Assembly (NCBI GenBank): GCA_947359465.1 | Contig: OX375879.1 | Location: forward strand, 16,826,298-16,890,297 | Direction: 5' to 3' | DNA: 64,000 bases | Source: Metellina segmentata | Taxonomy: Eukaryota; Arthropoda; Arachnida; Araneae; Tetragnathidae | In this document: positions 39,301 through 51,300 of the stretch, in pieces | Position numbering within the stretch: position 1 is the stretch's first letter | Layout: each line of letters opens with the position of its first letter | Program-made: the position numbers and the translations under genes | Notes under the pieces: generated by a model | The model's input: the letters and a program-made list of their open reading frames with translations, nothing else | The model's database searches: none | What the model was told of the DNA's origin: nothing

Positions 39301-42300
39301 TTAATAGGATTCATTCGTAAAAACGGTGAAACATAATCACCAGAGGAGACTCGTGCTGATTTTGCTCAAGAGAACAGAAAGAGAAAAGATCATTAATAGA
39401 GGAAGAAGGGCCACATCATTTGTAGTGATAGCAGTGATATTCCAGTCATATGCACCGTATTGTCAGAAAGTGAAAAAGAATAAAGTCCTTATGTGTAAAA
39501 CATACACACAATTTTTTTTTTGTTCATGAAGAATTTTTTCATTTTAAATGTAAAAATTTACTTTAAAATACATTTTAGTGTTTCCTTATTATATTTACTG
39601 ATTTTTAGATCCGAAACCAATCTTCTTTTTTATCTATAGATACAATGTCTTTATACACTGATATTTTTACATGAATTTTTTTACACATATTCTTCAGGAA
39701 CAAATCTATCGTGTAAAAATTGAATTAGGTGTATCTAAATGTTGTGACAATTTGATATTTGTAATAAATGTAATTTCTATGTAAAGTTTTGAAGCATAGC
39801 GAGTTCTGTTAATTTATGCTTGTGTATTGTTTTAGGAAATTTGCAGAGCTGTTCAAGTGGTTTAAAGATTTTGTTGGCTATAAAGAGACTAATAATATAG
39901 ACATAGTTCCTAGTAAAAAGATTGAAACCCAAGAACGTGAGCGAGTGGTTGGGGAATTCGCCACTGAAATTGGTAATTACCTATGACAGTATATATATAT
40001 ATTTCATCATCTGAAATGAACCTTCCCCTTAGATTTACTTTCTTTCCCCTGAGTGTGTTAGGATACAAGTTTAACAGATGATTACCACCTGTGCTAAAAC
40101 CACCATCCAACAACTCAAAACTAATTTAACATTTGGTGCCCTAAGTTTTCCACATTCATAATCACAATGTTTAAAAAAAAAATCATCAATAATCAGTATT
40201 TTTTTAAATTACATTTCTGCAGGCCCTATACACTGTTTTTACAATAATTTTATATAAGTTTGTTAAATAAAAATTGAGTTTGTGACATGGTAAATCAATA
40301 TTTACTTAACATTTGTTCAACTTCAAAACACAAGTTGACATCCTACATAGTTTTCCTTGAATCATCATCATGTTAACACATTTATCAGTAAGTGTAAGAC
40401 CTAAACTAGTGTGTGAGAAGTAGAATGTGCTTTTTCTGTGCATTGATTGTTACTTTGGATAAGCATGGGTATAGTTAGAATGTTCAAGGAGATGAGGACA
40501 GAGGGAGCCAGTGGGGAGTTCTATGTGGAATGTGACTTGTGTGGGAATATGGTTGAGGCAGGAAAGGGGTGTGTGAGTGGGGTTAAAATGTCAGAGAAGG
40601 TTGAATTTACATGCAAGAGTTGTTTAGAGGTGGGTGATTTGAGGAAGGAGCTGGAGGCTTTGAAGGTGAGGTCTGCAGAGGGAGTGGAAAAAGGTGTCCA
40701 ATGTGTAGACTTGGGGCATGTTGATCAGGGGGATAAGGTAACTAGAGGGGTAGTGGTTAGTGATTCAATGGTTAGGGTTTTGGGAGATATGGTAGGGCGT
40801 AAAAAGCACAATTTTGCAAGGTGTTGCTTGCCAGGTGCCAGGGTAAAACATGTAGTTGAGGCAGTTAAGGCAGGTGTGGTTAAAGGGGAGGAAAAGGCAG
40901 TAGTGTGGGTGGGAACAAATGACGTAGAGAGGACTACTAATGTCGAGTTTAAGAGGGAAGCAGAAACACTTTTAAGAGGCATTAAGTCTCATGGGGCAGA
41001 AGTAACAGTATTTGGATTACTACCTAGGTATGGGTTAGGTAATGGGTGGTTAAATCAAAGGGCCAATAAGATGAACGGGTTGTTAAGAGATTTGTGTGAG
41101 AGGGAGGAAGTTAGATGTTTGGAAGGAGTGTAGGAGGGATTGGATAAGCAGGGACAATTTGCATTTAAGTCTGATAGGTAATAGGGAGGTTGGCAAGCGG
41201 GTTTTGAATATTCTGGAGTCAAAAAACTAGAATACAAGCAGGGATGGGAAGGACATAGAGGGTTGACAGTACACTGTAATTGCTTAGGAAAACTAACAGG
41301 GTCTAAATTGCAGGAGACAAACAATACAAAGGGAAAGTGCAATGTAAGGGAGAAAAACAATACTAAGACAAATAATACAAGGGGAAAGTGCAATATAAGG
41401 GTGAAAAATAAGCTAAAAGTATTTTATTGTAATGCTCGCAGTGTGAGAAATAAAATGGATGAGCTCAAGGGAATTGCACAAGCAGAGGATATAGATATCA
41501 TTGGGATTACTGAAAGTTGGGCAAAAAGTGAAGATGCACAAATTTTAGAATTAAGTGGATTCACAATGTTTAGGGAGGACAGAGTGAATAGGAAAGGGGG
41601 TGGGGTTTTGATTTATGTGAGAGAATTCTTAAACTGTACGGAAATAAAGTTAAATTGTAAAACTGAGGGTATAGAATCAGTCTGGGTGAAACTGAATACA
41701 GACAAAGGCAAAGGACTAATTCTGGGCAATATATATAGACCTCCTGTTTGTATTGAAGAGCAGGAAAAGGGCATGTGTAATCTGATAAACAAAGCATGTC
41801 AAAAAGGAGAATTAATTTTAATGGGGGACTATAACTATCCAAATATTGACTGGACAAACAATCTAGCTACAAATGGGAAAGGGGCAGAATTTTTGGAAGT
41901 GATACAGGATTGTTTTTTGTACCAGATGGTGTATGAGGATAGTAGGGACAATGCAATATTGGATTTGATTTTCAGCAATGATGAGGATAGGGTGCAGGAT
42001 TTGGTTATAGGTGAGCCACTGGGAGAAAGTGATCATAGAAGTATCAGATTAAGTATAAATTTTCAGTCAGCATACACAATCAATAGTAGGATAATTCCAA
42101 ATTTCAGAAAGGTAAATTTTCTTAAGATAAGGGAAGAGTTAAAGGAAACATTCAAAGGGGGATTATAACACCGCATCATTCTGAACAATGGGAGGAATTC
42201 AAGAATAAGTTAGACAGGGTGTTAAAAAAACATGTAACGTTCAGGAAAATCTAGAAAATTGCTCCCTATGTGGTTTTTAGGGGAAACACACAAAGCTTTA

Positions 42301-45300
42301 AAATTAAAACAAAGAACATACAGGGTATATAAAAGCACTGAGGAGCTGGATAATAAGAGCAGTGTGGATATCATGTACATAGATTTTCAAAAGGCTTTTG
42401 ATAAAGTACCTCATGAGGCATTACTGTTTAAATTGGAAAGGCTGGGGATTCGGGGAAAAACATTAATATGGATAAAAAATTGGTTATTGGGTAGAAAGCA
42501 GAGAGTGCAGGTAAAAGGAAATTATTCACAGTGGACAGAAGTTATGTGGGGTGCCTCAGGGATCAGTTTTGGGACCAATTTTATTTATAATTTTCATAGA
42601 TGATATAGGTCAGGGGATCAAGAATAGAATCAGTATATTTGCAGATGACTTAAAAATATGGGGGACAGTGGATACCAAGTTACAGATAGAAAATTTACAA
42701 GGGGATTTTGATAAGATATCCGAATGGGCTGTAAAATGGGGTATGTCATTTAATGTAGGGAAATGTCAAGTTCTGCATATGGGTTACAGGAACAGTGGAG
42801 CCGAGTACTGTCTGCAGGGAGTAAAGGTAAAGGAGGGAGAAACAGTCAAGGATCTTGGGGTGATAATTCACAGGGATTTTAAAATGGGTCACCAATGTTC
42901 AGCTGCGGGTAAAAAGGCTAATAGGCTATTGGGGTATGTTAAAAAGACTGTAACTTTAAGGGAAAAGAATATAATCTTGCCGTTATATAAGGGTTTAGTA
43001 AGACCACATCTAGAATATGCTGTACAATTCTGGGCTCCATATATGAGAAAGGACATAAGAATCAATTGAAAGGGTTCAGCACACAGAGCTACAAAAATAA
43101 TAAAAGGGCTTGCAAATTTCGACTATAATGAACGTTTAAGTAAGCTAAACATGTATACACTGGAAAGAAGAGGGGGGATTTGATTCAGCTTTTCAAGTTT
43201 GTAAAACAAGGGGACACAGAGGGCTTAAATTTCAATAGGGATAACAGAACAAGGGGCCATGGGTATAAATTGAATAAGACACATTTTAATCGGGATTTAA
43301 GGAAAAACTACTACTTTAATAGGGTAATAGACAGTTGGAATGCGTTGCCTGAAAATATAGTTAATTCAAAGGGAGTGTACGAATTTAAGACACAATTGGA
43401 TAGTCAGTGGGAATTGGGGAATTCATAAACAAAGGACCAGCCTTGTTGGGCTTGAGCCTGTAGCTGGTCGTCAATATTTGTATTTGAATAGAGGACAGAG
43501 AAATCATCAGACTAGAGTAAATTAGAATAATAAAACTGCTGAGCAGCAATAATAAATGAATTTTCACTTACTTTTAATTCATATTGGATTTTCCTTTCTT
43601 CCTGCTGACATTTTAATGGCAGTGTGTGTGAAAATGTATATTTCTACTATTTAATCTCTATTGCACACCACAAGAATAAGCTGACAAATGCCTCAAAAAA
43701 CTTTACTTCCTACTTGTGCGATTTTTTTTAGCTAATGATATTAGTCCCCCCTTTAGTATATAATTTTGTATCAAACAAACTGTTGCATACTTCCTTTAAG
43801 TGTTTATATTATGAGTGCTGTTAATCAGGAATGTTTATTCATTACTCTTCCTGGCATTTAGATTTATGAGGCCATGTGTGTTTACATTACTGTTTCCAGT
43901 GTATAGTATATTCTAATAAGTTGCAATCTTTTATAATATGCAGTAATTGATCCAGCTAGTTCCCTCTGAACTGGGTGTAGCCATTAGTGCTAAAATCACC
44001 ACGAGTGCAGAAAAATTAAAGCATTTGACCACTTCTGTGATTATTCTGTGGTGTGTTTACTTAGTTATAAAAATGTGATTAGTTGTGATTTAAATCAGTG
44101 ATTTTTAAAAAAAATCATTTGATTAAAATCATGATTTTAATCGTTGTTTTAAATTTGGACACCCTGCTCATAATCCATTAATCTAGACCAAATTACTTGA
44201 AACTTGATGTCAGCTTAAATTTTGAGATGAATTTTTAATTTGGACACCAAAAATTGTGTATGGTCATTGGAAATAGTGAAATCGGTGTACAGTTTATAAA
44301 GAAAAGAAATGTTCTGACAACAATTCACATTGGATGATCTTAATCTCCTCTGAGTGGTACCTTTGAATTTCCTCTTATGCCACAAAGAGGGGGGGGGGGG
44401 GTAATTGTTTTTCTTTCCTGCAGATGTACCGTTTACTTCTTAAAAGGTGGTAGCATTTAATATTTGTGTACTATTTACAACATCAATGCATGTCTTGTAA
44501 AATTATTTTATATTAGTTTAATAGATCAAATTTGCTTTATCAGCAAATAAACAAGTTTTCCGGTGGGACTATAGTATTGTGTTATATATATAATATGCAA
44601 TGTTGTAGACATTTAGGTCCTTTGATTTTCCTTAGATTATTCGTCCTGTGTGAAATATGGTGCCAGTTATCGAGCAGTTCCTAGGAATTATGTTCAACCA
44701 AAATGTTCAGGCCGAACTGCTCTTTGTCGAGAGGTATGTATTCTACATTTCAAGTTAATTGCTTTGGCTACTTATTGGTTGCAAAACTTAAGTTAGAAAG
44801 TTTCTGGTTGACTAAATGTTACTTTTTTAACTCAAAAAGACATGTGGTCAAGAACTTTTCCGATTTAATTGTGTTTAGTACGTGATAATTATGCTTTGAT
44901 ATGAAAACACTACTGGCTGGAGCTGCTGACTGAAAAAAATGGTGCATGTTTTCGAAGAATCTCATTTCTATCGGCATACTGTTTTTTAAACAGGAATTTT
45001 ATATTGAAAAGCAACATTTTTCTGCACAACTTCTTCATAATTTTTTCGAGGTGCTAAAAAAGGACAATATCGCAGTCAGCACCTGGAGTTAATTTTAAAA
45101 TAAATTTTTAACTAGGTCATTCTTATATCACTGCTTGTAATTGGGTTAATCATAAAAGGTTTATGTGTGTTAATATTACAATGCTTTCCTGTGCTGTAAA
45201 AAATCCTGGTTGTTTAATGGAACTAAATGTTTATAAACAAATATGCTACATATTAAGGCATTAAATGTTTTATCTTGCCTTTTAAGGTACTCAATGATAC

Positions 45301-48300
45301 TTGGGTGTCATTTCCATCGTGGTCCGAAGATTCAACATTCGTGAGCTCTCGGAAGACTCAATTTGAAGAATACATTTATCGGTGTGAAGATGAAAGATTT
45401 GAGGTATTCATTTATTTGAACTTTTTTAATATATGTAGTTTAAGTTGCAAGTGTTTTTAGAAATACTCGAACACTGATTTTGTATTATTTTAAGTTGTAT
45501 TATCCAAAAGACCATATGCTAAATTTTATAGCTTGTAGCCTCATTATTTAACAAAGTGCAAGTTTTTCTATGGAATGTAAGGTTCAGAGTCAAAAGAATT
45601 TGAAATTTGGAAGTGCATTTTCTCAGTTTTTTATTTTTTATGCCTATACATTACAGTGTATTTAAAAGGCTTTTATTGTAATTGGTGTTGCACTGTCATG
45701 TAACAATTAGACGGACAGCTGTTTTTAAATTAAACTATTTATTTAAGTAATTTCAATATTTACAAGTTGTCATGGAACTCAGCTCAAGGCAGCACAATGG
45801 CTCTACAACACATTTATAGGTCCTCTCCAACAGTTCAAATCAGTCTCATTTTTAGTTCATTCTCTCCAATCGTTCCAGACCCCGCTCTCAGATCACAAGT
45901 GCGAACCGGGGGGGGGGTGTTCCGAGCCCTCTTCAGGTGTTTTTCTAGAAGGGACTTTCTGTTGGGAACTCATAGCATCCGCCGACAGCTGTAGAATCGA
46001 TCTGTAATGCTGACTCAGGATCAAAAGCTAATCTCAAAGCTGCCTTTCCATTCGTTTCCCACGCATCCCGAACATGTTTATCGCTTCTCCCTTCCCGCCA
46101 CATGATTAAGGGATCGGAACGAGACCTTTGAAGATCGGTGGTAAATCGTTCCCGTGCATTTCTGAATTTAAATACCAGACTTGAGGGGGATAGAGCTGAC
46201 CGAAACGGAATGCCAAGCCGATGATGAGAAAATCTTGATAGTTTCTCACAAACTTACGTGCAACCACTAAAGGTGTTGTCCCAGTCTTGACGTTGATGCA
46301 CATTCCAGACGCCCTTATGTTAGAGAAAAAAGGTTGGCTAGTACAATACAGTACAGTGTAGAGATATGGAAATTTTTGTTTATTATTATATTTGATAAAT
46401 TTGTGCATGGAATAGGGATTTGAGAAAAATAGTTATTTGAATGATTGTGCTCAAATCAACTATGACTTTTTTCAGTGTTTGTTACAAAAATATTTGTAAA
46501 AAAAAATAAATAAGGTGAATGTAATCCAATGCACAAAATTTTGGGAAACGCTTCATGGAAGCTAAATAAAAAACACTTCAAGAAAATTAAAATTTGCAAA
46601 TGGATGGTATTGAAATATTTATATAGAAATTTAATTATGGGGAATGAAAATATTGGCTTTGTTTCTTTTGTAATGTATATTTGATGTGTATAGGAATAAG
46701 ATACACTGAAACATTTTGTAGATATGAAAACGAAAAACATTGTTCAAAGTCTACTGTGTTGTTCCTTTAATTCATGCGAGAAAAGTACAGTTGAACTCGC
46801 TTATAACGAGCACAAATGGACTGCTTTATTTGCTCATTATAACAGAGTGCTTGTAAAAAAGAGGGGTTCATGAAAAATTCTAAAAATTCATACATACTAT
46901 AACTATATTTATATACATACTTTTTTTTAATTTCTGTACAGTACAAAAGAAGTTGGTTAATTTCCTTTAAACTGTCTCTTGTGTTATTGTTCATTCGAGA
47001 AGACTTGTGGCCTAAAAAACATAGTCATTTGAACCCCTGAATTCAAAATAGTTAGAAGTTTTTCTGTGAACTCAAAAGCCATTGAGTATGTTAAAGGTGG
47101 TTCAGCTTGAAATTCTTCACATTTGTCGTTTTTTTTTTTTTTTTTTTTTTAAATCTGCTTTAGCTTGAATTTCAGCTACATACAATATCCTCGGGAGTAG
47201 GTATCTCAGAAGTGATAACATTGGCGTCAACACATACATAATTTTCAAATTCTCTTACTCATTTCCAAATTTTCCAAGTCATATACTTCTTCCTCAGTGA
47301 TTTGCCCCTCTTGAGAAATGTCCAATCCAGCCTTATTGAAGCAATTGGTGATGCATGTTGATGTAATCTTTTCTCATGCATTGTTCATTAAACGTATCGC
47401 TTTGAGTACGTTTACATTAGCATTTGAGGTTGTTCCTATTTTTTCTCTTCTATCGATAAGCATCAAAATCAAGCGCTTACGAAAGTTTGATTTAAAACAT
47501 CTGATGACCCCTTGGTCCATAGGCTGGTTAACACTTGTAGAATTCAGTTCCAAGAAAGAATTAGCTGAGGTGGAATTATGACTAACAAAAATATTGCTCG
47601 CTATAACCGGGTTTGCTCGTTAAAAACGAGTTATGCTCCCATAGACTTAACATTGTACCAATCAAGTATTTCTGATTTCCTCGTTAAAACTGCTCGTTAT
47701 AAGCGAGTTGTACTGTATTTGTAGATAACTAGGGGGCTCCGCCCCCTGCTCGCTTACGCTTTACCAACCCCAGGGGATTGCGTATTGGTTTGCTTCGCAA
47801 ACCAACACTCCTTTTACATATGGCATTTGGTTTGCCTCGCTAACCAACATTCCTTTCACAGAGCGAAACTATCTGAATAATTTGAATTATCCTGATTTCA
47901 CTTTACGGTCCATCACGTCACAGCGAGGGCTTCACCCCCTGCTCGCTTACGCTCGCTTCGCAAACCAATACCTCTTACGCAAGTGATTTCACTCTTTTTT
48001 GCTTTAACACTTAATGCAACCTAAACTAATAGCCGCATGAGTAAAAAATCTTCTGCATCTTGTTCCCTGTACAATTTTAAGTAAACCCTGTAAATCTTCA
48101 AACTTTACTATGTGTACTTCGTACTTTATTGGTAAACCGTCTGAGAACAGATTGGGAAAAGCGAGCCTTTTTCGTCGCCAAATAAAAAGAAATCGTTTTT
48201 ATGGCAGTTGTTGCTACGATAAATTTGATATCTGTCAAACCCGATAGTCAAAAATACAACCCTCCGCGAATACAAAGCTCCACGAAATAAAAAATACGAA

Positions 48301-51300
48301 ATTTTTGTCACCAACTTTTGATTGCATCGAATTTATTTATGAACCAATTTTAAAAATAATGGTACCGTAAGAAAGAGTACAGTCTGAGGTATACTGCGCT
48401 ATTTTCAAAATAAAAAACTAATAGTAATGCGATATAGATATGACAGTTTTAGTTAACAGTTGTAACAAAAAGTAGCGAAAATATCCAAAGATACCGAATT
48501 TTGTATGACCCACTTTTGATCGCATCCAATTTAATTATTAACCGATTTCAAAAATAATAGTACCGTAAGAAAGAGTATTCTGAGGTATACTGTGATATTA
48601 TAAAAATTAAAAACTAATAGTAATAAGATATAGATACGGCAGTTTAAAAAAAAAGTAACAAAAATGTCCCGATTTTTCCCGAATTTCAAAAAAATATTAT
48701 CAATTACCAAATTGAAATAATAAAAAAAAACTCGACGAGCTGCAAAAATTTACGTTGAGAGGTACTCTTAAAAAAAACCTCACGACTGAAGACTGAAAAT
48801 TTTTATGTGTTTTGCTCACTCGCGGAAGAAATTTCGCTTCTTCAATTTTGACACTTAATAAACCCTAAACTAATAGCAGCATCGGAAAAAAATCTTAATA
48901 ATTGTCCAGGGAATACGATGAAGAACAAACCATGTTAATTTTGTTTTTTTCCGATCAGTACTTTCTCGGGAAACTGTCTTAAGAATCGAGCTAAACACAG
49001 TTTTCAATCCTGCGGCGGTAACATTTTTTTAATATAGAGAGATTTGATGCTTTTGTAAATTTTTAAGTTAGTTGGTATCAATTCATTTTTTTTCTATTTA
49101 TTAAATTTAGATTAATTCTTCACACCTTATAAAAAATTAAATAGAAATGTTTTTGTGACTACCAGATCCCAACAATACGTTTAAGGATTATTCCATTTGT
49201 TTCTAACACTTCAGTAGATTGTCTGCTTGTTTTGAAGTGGTTAAAATTTGAATCTAAAGTCTAAAAACTTGAGTTTTAGAGAGATGTTTTTCTTACAGTT
49301 GGATGTAGTTCTTGAGACAAATATATCCACTATAAGGGTATTGGAATGTGAGAACACTAAAATTAACAGAATGTCGCCAGAGGAGAAATCAAGATATCGA
49401 TTAGATGATACTCTTGGGGGAAACTCTTGTGTCACCCAACAAAGAGCCATCAGAAGGTAAATATGAATGAATTTTTATTTGCAGTCCCAGGTAATTAAGA
49501 TAAATCAAACACTCTAACAGAAACTTTTAAAATACCCAGTTAATCCAAAACTTAAAATAAACTGGTAAATAGTTGTTTTGTCAGTGGTTCAATTTGTTGT
49601 TGCAGGTATAAATTCTAACCAAGTCATGAGAAATTCATTATCAGTAGTTTCACAAATAAATAAATAGTGGAATTTAATCCAATGTGTGTTTTATTTTTTT
49701 ATTTTAATGATAGCTATGGTTCGGATAATATAGTTTTGTTTAATTTTGGCTTTTCAGTATGCATCAGTTTCGGGATTTTCACCACACTGAAGGCTATGTA
49801 AGACATAGACAAACCATTGAATTTATCTTGAATGAGGGTCGATCTCCTCTTTATTATTAATGACGTCACTCTTCCCTAGTTTTAAGAAGGTTATTTTAAC
49901 ATGGGTATATGTTTACTTGAGCCAAATGAGGGAAAGCTGCTTTTTCTACATAAGTATTTATTGATTTATATTTTTAAATTGTATAAACCAGGGGGCTATG
50001 GAATTATTTTAATTTCCTTCGTTCAGTCCAAAGTTTGCAAACTCATTTCTTTGAAATCATAATAATACTGAGTTCTCTTTACTTAAAGTTTCTCTTACAA
50101 ATGCTTTATCTATTTCCTTGTGATCTTAAGTGCTCTAAGCATTGCTAAAGAAAGTTAGGTGTGGACAAGACTGACACCAAAAGGCAATTTTAATTAATTG
50201 AAGGGGGATAGTTACACATTTGTTTGTCATCAGATAGTCAACAATTTTATTCAATGTTTTTTTTTGTTCCATACAGTTTGTTGAGTACCTACAAGTGGAA
50301 TACTATGTGAGGTGGTTGAGAACACATGAGCTTGAGTTTGCGATGATGAGACGAGCCATGATGCATTGTCAGATTTGTGATATCAGCAACAAAAAATCCC
50401 CCTTTTGTTAATTATGCCTCAAAATTAAAAATAAATATAAATTTCAAATATTGTCTAGTATTGGAAAACAAGGTCAATTAAAGTTATTGTTAAATCTGTT
50501 CATTTTGTATTTTCATCAATTACTTCGATATTTTAGGATCTATGGTGATAAAGCTGCCGACATTATTGAGGGACTTAAAAAGAACCCGGTTTCTGCAGTG
50601 CCTATTGTTTTAAAACGGTAAGTCTAAGTGAAACATAGTTAATACTCTGATATGTGTGATTTTTTTTGGTAAATCCAACCAATTCTGTTTTCACACGAAG
50701 GAAAATATTTGTTTTAAGCTTTTTTTTATATCAACAAAATACACCTGTATTAATATGTAATAAAAAGGTATTAAAGTAAATTTGCATGTTACAAGATTTT
50801 ATTCATTTTCTCCTTCTGACAATAAACGCCACATATGTTTGCGTACGACTGGAATATCACTAGAAATATTGTGGACATTGTCTTCCTCTATTAATGAATT
50901 TCTTTCTATGATTTCTTGGGGGTTGGAAGAGTAATGGATTGGCAACCGATGGGTTGCAAGTTCGAATCCAACAACCACCATCGTATTCAAAGGGGCTGGT
51001 GCACGTTAAATCTGTCATGGCCTCAAATGTCCTCACGTTGGCATGGTATGGAGGTTTTAAGAGCGAGATGCCAGCTGAGGTGTTGCCTTGTCATCTGATT
51101 GTTCCAAATTATGTGGTGTTGGATCTTTCCCTTGGAATTGATTCAGGACCGTCAATAGCCCGTTGTGTTGCTCTGGTTGGTATGATCTTAGTTGAAATAC
51201 CTACCTACCTGTGATCTCTTGAGCAAAATCAGCATGAGTCTCTTGGTGCTGATGTTTCATCGTTTTTACGAATGAATTCAGTTATTAGTCGTCGTCTTTT

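Larger units (their letters stand above)
40440..43565 (+). mobile_element. CR1-type non-LTR retrotransposon (LINE), internally deleted
   Basis: ORF1 with an SGNH-hydrolase-like domain is followed by ORF2 with an apurinic endonuclease and RT: the CR1/L2-type arrangement. GC is higher and codon use more G-ending than in the flanking intron. Between the endonuclease and the RT core, about 42310-42350, the frame jumps from TYRVYKS to [19 protein letters not shown], so a large piece of RT is missing. It lies in SIN3 intron 13 in the sense direction. Ends are approximate. Confidence 0.88.
39973..44635 (+). other. SIN3 intron 13
   Basis: Dominated by the CR1 element. 43566-44635 holds a 22-bp palindrome and a G12 run near 44390 and nothing else I recognise. 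Acceptor TTTTCCTTAG. Confidence 0.6.
45404..49298 (+). other. SIN3 intron 15
   Basis: Contains the unrecognised fragment (45720-46320), the pogo element and the Helitron; also a T20 run near 47131. 49043-49298 and 46321-46787 show nothing else. Confidence 0.6.

Noticed and set aside
47318..47581. Plus-strand 87-codon open frame
   Set aside because: Antisense to the clear pogo transposase remnant.
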